A stretch of 64,000 bases of DNA from Aotearoamyces nothofagi (taxonomy: Eukaryota; Ascomycota; Leotiomycetes; Leotiales; Tympanidaceae): the NCBI GenBank assembly GCA_015345905.1, contig JADDTR010000018.1:558361-622360 (forward strand), read 5' to 3'. This document shows, piece after piece, positions 1 through 9,653 of this stretch (within the stretch, counting starts at the first letter, position 1; each line of letters opens with the position of its first letter). Below the pieces are notes generated by a model, which had not been told where the DNA came from, searched no databases, and saw nothing but the letters and a program-made list of their open reading frames with translations. The position numbers were made by a program, and so were the translations under genes.

Positions 1-1470
1 GAATGCTGCTGCTGCGATTGCGATGTGCGATGTGCGCTGCGGGAAACGGGGAATGGGAGATGGGAGATGGGGGAGTGCAGAAGTGCGCAGCAGGAAACAA
101 GAAACAAGAGGATCTTTCTTTCCTTCTTTCCTTCTTTCCTTCTTTCCTCTCTTCCTTCTTGGCCGCGACGACAGCGCGGTGGCCGAGGACAGAACAGATG
201 CTCGCGTGCCACCGAGTGCCTCCACCTCGGCAGTCGCTTCAGTCGCTCAGTCCATGGACTGGCGCGAGGGAAGGGGAGGGAAGGGACGGGATGGGATGGA
301 ATGGGTGCAAAGCGCAAGACAAGTACAAGGGATGGGAGCACGGGTGCTGTGTGCAGTCGAGGCTCGCGGGCGGTGCTTCTCGCTTCTCGCTTCTCGCTTC
401 TCCATAGACGGCCGTGGATGTGGTGATGCGCAGAGTGGCCTCACTTCTCGACTCCCGCAGTCCCATCCCCTGGCTGGTTCTCCCCGTGATCTCGGGCGTG
501 CGTGCAGCGTGCGTGCAGCGTGCGTGCAGCGTGCGTGCAGCGTGCGTGCAGCGTATGCGCAGCGTAGGTCCAGCGTGCGTCCACTGCACGCCCACTGTAT
601 ATCCAGCGTACGCCCACTGGCGCACTGCGGGCAATCAATCAATCAATCAATGGGGTTCCCGCATCAGAACCAGAATCATCCCACACTGCCCGCACTGCCC
701 GCACTGCCCGCACGCCCCTCGCACTCCTGCCACCCCCTCCCACGCCGGTTCTGCGGGGGCAGCCGGGCTGGTCTGGTCTGGAGACGCTCGTCCGGTCTTG
801 TCTCTTGCGCTGCGCCCGTCGGCGGATGCGACGCACACGTCCACGCCTACTGTACTGTATGCACTGTACACAGAACAGCCTGACACTGCGATGCAATACG
901 CATCGCCATGCTAATTTAATCCCAGGTGCACCCGGGGACAGACACGGTCCTCGCATCACTCGCAAGGAGAGAAAGAATGAGAGAAACAGAGAAAGAAAGA
1001 AAGAAAGAAAGAAGAACAGGCCAGGCCGAATCACTCGAATCGTGGGCCCAGAAAACCCTCGCTCCCACCATCAATCAGCCCGTCTCGCCCGTCGCGGGAC
1101 CTGGCATTAAATTGTGCATGCTGTGCTGTGCATGCTGTGCACACTGTGCTATGCTGTACCGTGCCGTACCCTACCGCACTGGCTGCTGGCTGGCTGGCTG
1201 GCTGCACACACACTGCAGCAACAGCAACAGCAGCAAAATAAACACGCTGTGCGCGTCAGCCGCTGCCGCTTCCGCTTCCGCTTCCGCCGACCCATTCCCC
1301 CGACTTCCCGACCTCCCGACTTCCCGGCTTCCTCTTTTAGCCGGATCTCGGCATGGCCAGGCCAGGGCAAGACGGCGCAAGCGAGTGTGTGTGTTTGCCA
1401 CTGCGGATCGAGCCATCAACCGCCGCTGGGCAGAGATGGGGAGGCCTGGGAGGGTGTTGTAGGCGGTAGT
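1..1470. repeat. Gene-free low-complexity region with short tandem repeats
   Basis: No convincing gene. It contains purine/pyrimidine tracts such as the CTTT runs at about 116-150 and GAAA runs at about 970-1015. An 11-base unit (GTGCGTGCAGC) is repeated about five times at 498-552, followed by degenerate copies to about 610. A 9-base unit (CACTGCCCG) is repeated three times at 684-710. Open frames of up to 286 codons cross this stretch on both strands. They translate to compositionally biased peptides with no domain and are explained by the repeats. Confidence 0.7.
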
Positions 1471-1750
1471 AGGCAGTGTTGTAGACAGTAACTGAGTAGT
1501 AGACTGTACAGTAACTGGACAATAGACAGTGCCACTACTATAGTAACTGAACAATAGACAGTACCACGACAGTAACTGAGCAGTAGACAGTACAGTAGAG
1601 AGTACTGTAGACAGTAACTGAACAGTAGACAGAACCACCACTACAGTACTGTAGACAGTACCCACGCCTACAATAACTGTGCAGTAGACAGAACCACCAC
1701 TACAGTACAGTAGACAGTAGACAGAACCACCACTAAAGTAACTATACAGT
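1440..1750. repeat. Degenerate minisatellite built on CAGTAGACAGTA
   Basis: About 300 bases are made of variants of GTAGACAGTAACTGAACA and CAGTAGACAGTACCACCACT in head-to-tail order with irregular spacing. The core CAGTAGACAG recurs more than six times. No stop-free protein with a recognisable domain is encoded. Confidence 0.75.
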
Positions 1751-1858
1751 AGCAACAACACCTGCCACCTGCCTCCCGCCACAGCCGCCACAATGCCCAC
1801 GCCCCACGAAAAAAAAAGCACATGGCCTACATCGATAGAAGACGAGGTGCAAAAGCTT

Positions 1859-1880
1859 ATATATATATATAAACCCACAC

Positions 1881-1932
<52 letters not shown>
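1859..1932. repeat. (AT)n plus (CT)25 microsatellite
   Basis: A short ATATAT run at 1859-1870 is followed by 25 uninterrupted CT dinucleotides from 1883 to 1932. The long Arg/Glu or Ser/Leu peptides on the two strands here are translations of the dinucleotide repeat. Confidence 0.95.
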
Positions 1933-1935
<3 letters not shown>

Positions 1936-3101
1936 TCCGAGAAATCCCCCCCTCCAGCACCGACCGACAGGCGCAGGAGCGAAAAACACAAAAGAAGAAG
2001 AGACAGAAGAAGAAGAAGAGACAGACGTACATTGCTCATGCTATACGTGGCCACCGTATCGCTCGTGCTCGTCCTGCGCAGCAGCGGCCCCGGACCTACA
2101 CCCGCCCTCATCTCTCTCTCTCTCTCTTGCACACCCGGCTCCCTGCAAGGATCCGTCTGTCCGTCTGTCGATCCGTCTGTCGCTCGCTCGCGTTGGTGCG
2201 CGACGCACTGGGCGCAGTATGGCGTTGTGTCGTGTTAGCAGGTACAGCTGTGCTGAGCTGTACTGTGCTGTGCTAGGCAGGGCTGCAAAGATAGATAGAA
2301 AGAAAGATTGATTGATAGAAGAAAGAGTGCGTCAAAACGAGAAAGAAGCTCTGCTCTGCTATCGGTATCGGTATCGAAGAGAGAGCGTGCGTGCGATGTG
2401 AATCTCTCAACTTCACAATTCTTTTCCCGCTGCACGCCGCTGCACGCCGCTGCTGCGCTCCGATAAGATAAGCATGGCATGGCCTGGTGGGCGGTGGCTG
2501 GTGGCAGATGTGCAGGCGGTGAGTGCGCCTGGCCGGATAGGATAGCTTGTTGTGGTTCGATAAGCAGATTTGTATATCTCTTGTATGTCTTGGGTTTACT
2601 GCTTGATTGACTGGCTGTTTGATTGCCTGATTGACTGTTTAATTACTTGCTTACTTCCTTGCATTACCCACCCTCCATCCCGCCCAGCAAAAAAAAATAC
2701 CAACCCAAACACCAACCCACAACCCACCAGAACCCATACCACAAGTCCAGTCCAGTCCAGTCCAATCCACTCCTCCAATCTAATCCTCCACACCAGCCAT
2801 ATCATTTCATGGGGGATTCTCCCCCAAACCCCCTGTCCTCGCTGCGCTCGCCTGCTAGAAACCCCCCCCCCTGTCCTGTCTACGCTCCGCTCTGCTCGCT
2901 AGACCTATCTCGCCTCTCGTCTCTACTAAAGGAGAAACAGTCCGGTGATATAGACGCTGCAAGATCGCCTATTGCTGCAGCTTTAGCAGGTAGATGCAGT
3001 GCCTGCTTTCGATGGGCTGTTTCGGCACCGGCTGGCTGGTTGTGGAATCTTAGCTGTAGCCAGATACTTGGGTATACATACTTGGATATATATCTCTATT
3101 C
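1933..3101. other. Gene-free stretch, low complexity
   Basis: No gene recognised. It includes short tandem runs (AGAAGAAG near 2000, TCCGTCTG near 2150-2180, AGTCC near 2741-2765) and CA-rich DNA at 2690-2800. Nothing here looks coding. Confidence 0.6.
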
Positions 3102-3578
3102 TAGCTAAGAACGACCTGCTTGAGACGGTCCGGCCGGCCGGTTAAAGATCGTGGCGAGGAGATTGGCTATTGCTTTGTAGGATGTTGGTTAAGGTTGGTT
3201 GGCTGGTTGTTGTTGTTGTTCTCTCTTTGTTGGTGCTTGGAGCTTTTCTTGCTGTCTGTCTGTCTATCTATCTATCTTGCTGTTCTATACAGGAGTAAAA
3301 AGGTGAAAGGGGTGGATAGGTTTTGTTATCTCTTTGTACNTAGCTAAGAACGACCTGCTTGAGACGGTCCGGCCGGCCGGTTAAAGATCGTGGCGAGGAG
3401 ATTGGCTATTGCTTTGTAGGATGTTGGTTAAGGTTGGTTGGCTGGTTGTTGTTGTTGTTCTCTCTTTGTTGGTGCTTGGAGCTTTTCTTGCTGTCTGTCT
3501 GTCTATCTATCTATCTTGCTGTTCTATACAGGAGTAAAAAGGTGAAAGGGGTGGATAGGTTTTGTTATCTCTTTGTAC
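3102..3578. repeat. Two identical 238-base copies separated by a single N
   Basis: Bases 3102-3339 and 3341-3578 read identically by eye, both from TAGCTAAGAACGACCTGC to CTCTTTGTAC. The only ambiguous base of the window, an N, sits exactly between them at 3340. Perfect identity with an N at the junction is what a scaffolder leaves when it abuts two contigs with overlapping ends instead of merging them. The duplication is therefore probably an assembly artefact rather than a biological repeat. Confidence 0.85.
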
Positions 3579-3694
3579 GTCTTCCTTCTTTCTAGCTCTT
3601 TGTTATAGCGGCTGATTCTGTTTATATCTGTCTTGATATGTCTTGTCCTGTCTATATCCTCTCTCTCTAGATATATTTAAGAATAGTTGGCTTA

Positions 3695-4385
3695 TTGAGA
3701 GTATCTTGTTCGGTTATAGTAATTACAGCTAGGCCACTTATTTCATCTACTGTTTGGCTTCTTGTTAGTTAGAGCAAATACAGCCAGATTACTCTGCTCT
3801 ACTATCTTTCAGGCTTCTTGTTCGGTTATAGTAAATACAGCTAGATTACTCCTCTCTACTACCTTTCACTCCTCTCATCTACCTTTTGCATCTCTCACCA
3901 ATTATAGTCCTAAAACCCAAGCCAAGCTAGGTGAATCAACGTTGATACTTCGGTCGACAGAGAGCTGCTCCTTCTAGTTGTCGGCAACAGCTTTTTGGCT
4001 TGGTTGTAGACTCGGTATCTCCTGTCTATATCTTTTTAGATATATAGAAGGATAGATAGCTGGATTGCTCTCGTGAGCTGGTCAGCTACTGTTCGGGCTT
4101 CTTGTTTGGTTATAGCAAATACAGCCAGATCACTCCTCTCATCTACTGTTTGGGCTTCTTGTTAGTTATAGCAAATACAGCCAGATCACTCATCTCAGCT
4201 ACTGTTTGGGCTTCTTGTTTGGTTATAGCAAATACAGCCAGATCACTCCTCTCATCTACTATTTGGGCTTCTGTCAGTTATAGCAAATACAGCCAGATCA
4301 CTCCTCTTATCTACCTTTCACACCTCTCACCAATTGTAGTCTTAAAAACCGAGCCAAGCCAGTTGAATCAATGTTTATATTTCTA
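3695..4385. repeat. Tandem repeat of about 55-57 bases in two blocks
   Basis: The core CAAATACAGCCAGATCACTC, preceded by GGCTTCTTGTT(T/A)G(G)TTATAG, recurs at about 3770, 3825, 4120, 4175, 4230 and 4285. Both blocks end in the same tail, a CACCTCTCACCAATT-type sequence followed by AAGCCAAGC and GAATCAA (about 3890-3945 and 4320-4372). This implies that a whole array plus tail was duplicated and then diverged. No coding potential was recognised. Confidence 0.8.
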
Positions 4386-4473
4386 GAGTCTCTGTTTCTA
4401 TATATGTGCCCCTCTTCCAACCTGAACAGTCTCTCTCGCTCTTCTCTCATCCCGCTCATTCTATCCCACCACC

Positions 4474-5643
4474 CTACACATCCTCCTCCATCGCCGCGAG
4501 CAGTCCCTCCCCGACCAAACGGCCCTCCCACTCCCGGCGGACATCTTCGCACCTGTCAAAGATCGCCTCCTCGTCCATTTTGCGACAGCGTGCGCCCCAG
4601 ACGGCGTCGAGCGCAGTCGCCTCCTTGACCTTCCTCTCGGCCCACAGCAGCTCGCGCGTGCCGTCGCACGACGGCCCGGGCAGGGCGGGCAGGCGCTCGT
4701 CGGCCGCCGATCCTCTCGGCAGGGGCAGGAAGCGTCCGAACCTGCTCCGCGCGCGATCGTCGCCCTCCCACTTGCGCTCCTCGTAGCCGGGCCAGGCCCC
4801 GGCGGCCGTCGCGGCGTCTGTGCCGTCCCCGCTCGTCCAGATCGTCGGCTGGTACAGGACGCAGCTGCCCCCGTCCGCGAACACCTTCCCGCCCATGCAC
4901 CGCGTCGTGGTCCTCTTGCACTTGATCCGCGTCTCCAGCTGGCGCGTCATGTGTTTGGCCTTTTCCTTGACAGTCATGTGGCGGATTTGCATCCACTCGG
5001 CCAGGTTCTGTGGCAGAAGCCACTCTAGGTCTAGAGTCATATGACTCCAGATTTTCTGGGCCTGGTTGAACTTCTGGTTTTCGGAATGAGTGCCACTCAC
5101 CCAGGTCTTATTCTGCCTGATGCTGCCACTTGTGTAGGCGTCTTTGGCTTTGTCGGTATGAAGGACAGCTGTGGCAGGGCTGGAATGGGCGGAGAATGGA
5201 GAAAGCTTGGTTGTTGTTGATGCGGTGGCGGCGGTGGTGGTGGTGGTGGTAGTAGTGGTGGCAGTGGTGATGGCAGGTATAAACTCAACAGCTAGTGCTG
5301 AGAGCTTGCCTTGACATCTTGGAGTTGGCGGTCTAGCAGGTAATGGATGGCCCATGAGGACCATGGCATGGCGATTAACACCCAAAGTCGCCATGGCCTC
5401 TTCCAATCCATCCACCTCCTTTTTGTCCCCAGAGACCACCAGGGCACTGAAATCTTGCCCCACTTCTCCCTGAACGACAGGCGGCGTCGTGAAGTCTGTG
5501 TTGTTTCTTAGACTCCAGTCTCCCTTTGCTCTTGAAGCCGTCTGCATAGCTCCTCGTCTGGTATCGAACGATTTGCTTACAAGGGAGTACCGACTGTCGC
5601 TCGTTTTCTTACTCTCCTCTGCCGTCGAACAAGTATTCTTCAT
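4474..5643 (-). CDS. Hypothetical protein, 389 aa
   Basis: A single uninterrupted reading frame of 389 codons begins at the first ATG (5641-5643). The N-terminal 120 residues are Ser/Thr-rich. A Thr/Ala/Ser homopolymer run at about residues 124-145 is encoded by 5210-5280. The central part, about residues 190-300, looks like a folded region: it is rich in Trp, Met, Lys and Arg, with WSHMTLDLEWLLPQNL followed by a basic stretch MTVKEKAKHMTRQLETR. The C-terminus is acidic and helical. I do not recognise a domain. Introns in the low-complexity N-terminal half cannot be excluded and the true start could lie downstream. It is called a gene because of its length, its non-repetitive central sequence and the absence of an alternative frame. 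Confidence 0.5.
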   Translation of the reverse strand: MKNTCSTAEESKKTSDSRYSLVSKSFDTRRGAMQTASRAKGDWSLRNNTDFTTPPVVQGEVGQDFSALVVSGDKKEVDGLEEAMATLGVNRHAMVLMGHPLPARPPTPRCQGKLSALAVEFIPAITTATTTTTTTTTAATASTTTKLSPFSAHSSPATAVLHTDKAKDAYTSGSIRQNKTWVSGTHSENQKFNQAQKIWSHMTLDLEWLLPQNLAEWMQIRHMTVKEKAKHMTRQLETRIKCKRTTTRCMGGKVFADGGSCVLYQPTIWTSGDGTDAATAAGAWPGYEERKWEGDDRARSRFGRFLPLPRGSAADERLPALPGPSCDGTRELLWAERKVKEATALDAVWGARCRKMDEEAIFDRCEDVRREWEGRLVGEGLLAAMEEDV

Positions 5644-6693
5644 CTCTGGACTGCTCTTCTTCCTTGATCCTTACTTCTTGCGCTAAAACTGCAGAGAGGG
5701 AGCAGGCTAATGAGGTAGATAGGGATCTTTGTAAATAGATCGTAGTAAGATGGTTAGCGTTGATGCTTATATCGATGTCAATAGTTGATTTTGATAGAAG
5801 AAGGTGCTAGGCATTAGGCAAGAGGTAACAGGCAAGAAGTTGGAAGTGAGAAGTGAGAAGTAATAACGATGCTTCTTGTTGTTGGAAGTTGTTGTTAATG
5901 CTTCGTGTTGATGATGATGTTGGAAGTCGTTGATGACGTTTAAGATGCTTGTTGGAAGTTCATAATAATGATGAAGGTTGGTGTAGGATGATGTTGATAA
6001 TGATGAGGAAGGTTGGAGCAGCACGGTCGCAGAGGAAGCTTTTTATCATCAATGGCGGAGCCGATTTGATTCACTCGGCCTGTGGAGGTGTGGACGGCAT
6101 TGTTGTTTGGCTTTTGCAATATGGAGCATCACGGGATTGGTGAATGGGGAATGGGGAGAGACGAGTGGATGAGGATGATAAGAGATATGATGAGGATGAG
6201 CATGATGGATGATGAGTATGATAGATGATGAACATGATGGATGATGAACATTATGGATGATGAGCATGATGGATGATAAGAGACATGATGGATGATGAGC
6301 ATGATGGATGATGAGCATGATAAAAAAGGATGATGGAGGCAGATACTAGAAGAGGCGGTTTGAGGGGGTATTTGACGCCCCCGGAACCAGCATTATAAAT
6401 TACCGGCACATCCATCGTGTCGCTTTTTCCTTCTTCTCTTCATAACAACAGCTTGACCCAATCATCCACTAAAAGTCTTGCTATTCGCACAGACCACGCG
6501 GGACGTTCATCGAAGTCTCAAAGACTCGTTCTCGACGGTTTCACCACTCATCCGTACGAGTTCCTCTGTCTTCGAGTACTGAGGCACGCATCCCGTCGAC
6601 TTCAAAACGCAGTTAGATAAGTAAGTCCATCGCGTCCCATCGCTAGCATATCCGCTGATATGCATCGAGCATCAATCACCCCTATACTACGCC
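5644..6693. other. Intergenic, with GATGATG-type tandem repeats
   Basis: No gene recognised. 5800-6010 is rich in GTTGTTGGAAG and GATGATG motifs. 6150-6325 is an imperfect tandem array of the 14-16 base unit GATGGATGATGAGCAT. The stretch from about 6340 is presumably the promoter of the following plus-strand gene. Confidence 0.6.
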
Positions 6694-7307
6694 ATGGAAG
6701 GCTTCTTAGGCACAGCCAGTACCATCGCCGAATCCAGAGTAGACAGCCCTGCCCAGATCGCGGCCCAGTATACGGCGGCCATCAAAATCGTTGACCTGAT
6801 TATGGATCACCATGGCTGGTGGTATCCATACGACACGGTCAGCGCTGGCGGATTCCCGTCCAAGTTGTCGAAACTGGCATTCTATGCCATGAGTGCCGGC
6901 ACGCTTGTCGAGCGAGGCAGGCTCTACCCGGTCGAAAACGTGAGTGCCTGCCACATTCCTGCACCCTATCCCCTCCGGTGTCCAAACAACGCAGATAACA
7001 TCGCTAACGCTCGATCCAGGGCCGCAACTCGTGGAGCGTCTACCCGAACTTTAGCAACGACGAGCTCTGTGTCATAATGACATATGAGTACTACACCGTC
7101 CGCGCTATGTTCGACGAGGAGTTTGCGAAGTTTGTATTTGCGTACCAGGCTGAACTGATTGGGCTTGAAAACTTCAGGTTCCCAGATCTCCCAGAAGAGA
7201 TCATAGAGTTGTTCGACTTCTCCGACTGCGTGAATATGCAGAGGAGGAGTTGGGCCGCTACCACGGAGGTGACGAGACTCTATGTGCGGTCGAGGCTGTG
7301 GAGGTAG
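6694..7307 (+). CDS. Hypothetical small protein, 177 aa, two exons
   Basis: Exons are 6694-6939 and 7020-7307. The 80-base intron has GTGAGT at its 5' end, CTAAC near 7003 and CAG at its 3' end, phase 0. The spliced protein has 177 residues. The join gives YPVENGRNSWSVYPNF, which reads smoothly and supports the splice. There is no signal peptide or membrane segment. The protein is rich in Phe, Tyr and Trp with an acidic middle (residues about 125-150, ending in PDLPEEIIELFDFSDC), suggesting a small globular domain. I do not recognise the family. Confidence 0.6.
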
Positions 7308-7545
7308 TAGCTAGGATAGAAAAAGAGGGGCAGGAGATTGAAGAGTTGTATAGGTAAAGGGACAAGGTCGTGTATGGCTTAGGTCAATATAGAGCTGTTT
7401 TCGGTCTGGTAGCTAGGGAAAATGGAGTTCTTGATGCAAGACGAAGTATCACGTATGATATGTATGCAATGTGAATTGGTAAAGCTGTATACGTTAAAAG
7501 TGTTACTATATACCAAAACCACACAATCATACCATTGACAGCCTA

Positions 7546-8867
7546 TTACTCCTGGTTTAGGACGACTATTTTAATACCTTGACGAGTAGACTGAGCTTCG
7601 AAAGCTTCTTGCACTCTCGTCAAAGGATATGTCGAAGTAATCAGAGGCTTGAGGTCCACCGCTTTTCGATCAAGCAGGTCGATAGCGTCAGTAAAACAAC
7701 CAGGCGTATAACGAACCGTACCTATCTCAATCAGCTCTGGCAAAGGGGTTCAAGGATCTGCATACCTTTGATGGTAATTTCTCTCGCGGTGACCTCGAAC
7801 AGAGGCACCGAAGTCAAAGCTTTTCCGAGACCAGCTTGGATATCTTCAGACGTCAGCCAGGTGACACGGCGTGGGATTTGAGAGACTCACAGGTCCCGCC
7901 TGATTTGGTGAGCAGAACACCCATTTGCACGCACGCCTCAGCTCCGCTGGCTTCAACGACAAGGTCTGCACCGCTTCCAAGACCATGCTTTGCGATGATC
8001 TCCTTCATGAACTTGCTAGCAAAGAGCATTGGCTCTTCACTCTCCGTGTTGAGCGGACTTACGACGCCAACGTCCGCATTGTACTTGACCGCGAAATCGA
8101 CGCGTGCTTGATCTATATCGAACGCGATGATCTTCTTCACCCCGTACGCTCTTGCGACGGCCATGACGAGGAGACCGAGGGGGCCACAACCACTATCGAT
8201 ATCTAGAATCAGCCCAGGGAATCTATCATTCAACTAGGCTGGAGAGGCATACAATATGGCGACAGTCTGGTGGGCGCGCAGATTCGCTCTCCGGCCAAGC
8301 TGTACGGCGATGGCAAGGGGCTGGATACAGCCAGCTTCCTCCCAGGACACCGTGTCTGGAATTGGGACTGTGATATGGAAAGGACAAACATAGAATCTCG
8401 TGAGGGTGCCATTCTGGGTGAGGCCACAATACGCAAGATTCGCGCATACATTAGGATTCCCTCTGATACAGAATTCACACCTACCTATTCATCAGCATTT
8501 CATCGCCAGAGAAGATCAGCCTTGCCTACTTCATGCATGGGTTTCCAGGCTCAATAGCAACGCGCTGCCCTACAAACCTGTCCGTGACTCTCGATCCGAT
8601 CCTCAGGATCTTACCAGCGGACTCGTGGCCCATGGTCGGGGGGGTTTTTTCGGGGTTTGACGACCAGACGTGCACGTCGGAACCGCAGATGCCCGTGGAC
8701 ATGACTTCTACGAGAACATCGTCGTCGCCCAGCTCTGGCACCTCTCGGTGGACGACTTCTACTCTCTTCGGCGCAACCCATACGACCGATCGGTTGTTCG
8801 AAGAGTCGTGTACAGTGCCCTCGCCGCTGCTGTCTGCAGCGATGCTCTCTGTGCGGGTTACAGCCAT
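7546..8867 (-). CDS. Zinc-dependent polyol (xylitol/sorbitol-type) dehydrogenase, MDR family
   Basis: Exons, in coding order, are 8867-8530, 8480-8253, 8192-7891, 7843-7766 and 7721-7546, giving 373 aa. The family oxidises polyols such as xylitol, sorbitol or L-arabinitol with NAD. The catalytic zinc site is visible as Cys61 (GICGSDVH) with His81 and Glu82 (GHESAG). The structural zinc set is Cys111, 114, 117 and 125 (CMKCEFCIRGNPNVC). The Rossmann motif is FGCGPLG, and the acidic residue after the second strand (IIAFDID) predicts NAD rather than NADP. GADLVVEASGAE and SGGTYIQAGLGK are closer to fungal xylitol dehydrogenase than to L-arabinitol 4-dehydrogenase as I remember them. The usual Glu in the (L/I)EPLxV motif is Gln166 here (CIQPLAI), and the loop before GHE is short. 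The exact substrate cannot be told. It shares a 786-base divergent promoter region with the transporter gene. Confidence 0.85.
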
Positions 8868-9653
8868 CTTGAGGGTCTACGGGCAGCGCAGTAATCGAGG
8901 CTGGTGCTAGGAAATGACGGCAGGACGCAGAGACTGGAATCAGAAAAAGCCTAGGTCTTGCTTGGCCTAGATAGCCATCCGAAGCTGGAGCGCGAGGCCG
9001 TAGTGCTGTCCGTCTCTTCTCCCCTCTTCTCCGCATTCAGGAGCCTCGAGGTGCGGACGGAGCCGGCCCGCGACGAGGCCAGAGCTGTAGTAAGCAGATA
9101 TATTATATCCCGTTCTCGGGGCTACCGCGGCTGCTCAGCAAAGAATACCGGGGGTATCTGCGTACACCGTTGTCGCCTCGACAGAAACTTCCAGATGAAG
9201 AAATCCAGACAGCCAAAGACGGGGCCGAGATAGTGAAGATGATTTCTCGCCCGCAAACGCGCACTGCCAGCCGCACTTCAAGTACCTGAGCGGCCGCCCG
9301 CAGCGGATCTCGGCCCGCGCGAGGGGATTGCAGACGCGGGGATGCGCGGCTGAGTGAGATAAGACACCCGAGACAGCCAAGATCGTCGACGTCGTCAGAG
9401 CCCACAGGACAACGTCGACGTGTCCCGGCGGTCGAGATGCAAGAATCCATGGCATCTTGTGTCAGCAGCGGAGGGTCGGCTGGAGCTGCCATCTTCTTGA
9501 TGCTCCAGGGAAGATGCGTTACGGTGATGGCATAAAGAGACACCTGCTCGCCTGGCTCTGCTCGGCATCACCGCATTCTCCCTTTAATATACCCATTTGT
9601 GTTTGATCAAGCGCTCTGTTTCGTTGTACGGTGCTCTCGAGCTGGTCGTCGCA
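8868..9653. promoter_or_regulatory. Divergent intergenic region between polyol dehydrogenase and MFS transporter
   Basis: 786 bases lie between two start codons that point away from each other. Open frames of up to 146 codons on the minus strand have no recognisable domain. The region is presumed to hold both promoters; I cannot point to a specific operator with confidence. Confidence 0.5.

Noticed and set aside
23-1989. Long overlapping open frames (up to 286 codons) on both strands in the first 2 kb
   Set aside because: They follow the tandem and dinucleotide repeats, have extreme composition and contain no domain.
3120-3595. Two near-identical 75-78 codon frames that looked like a duplicated small gene
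   Set aside because: They are the same frame in the two halves of the suspected assembly duplication.
9103-9543. 146-codon minus-strand frame between dehydrogenase and transporter
   Set aside because: No domain, biased composition, and it lies in a divergent promoter region.
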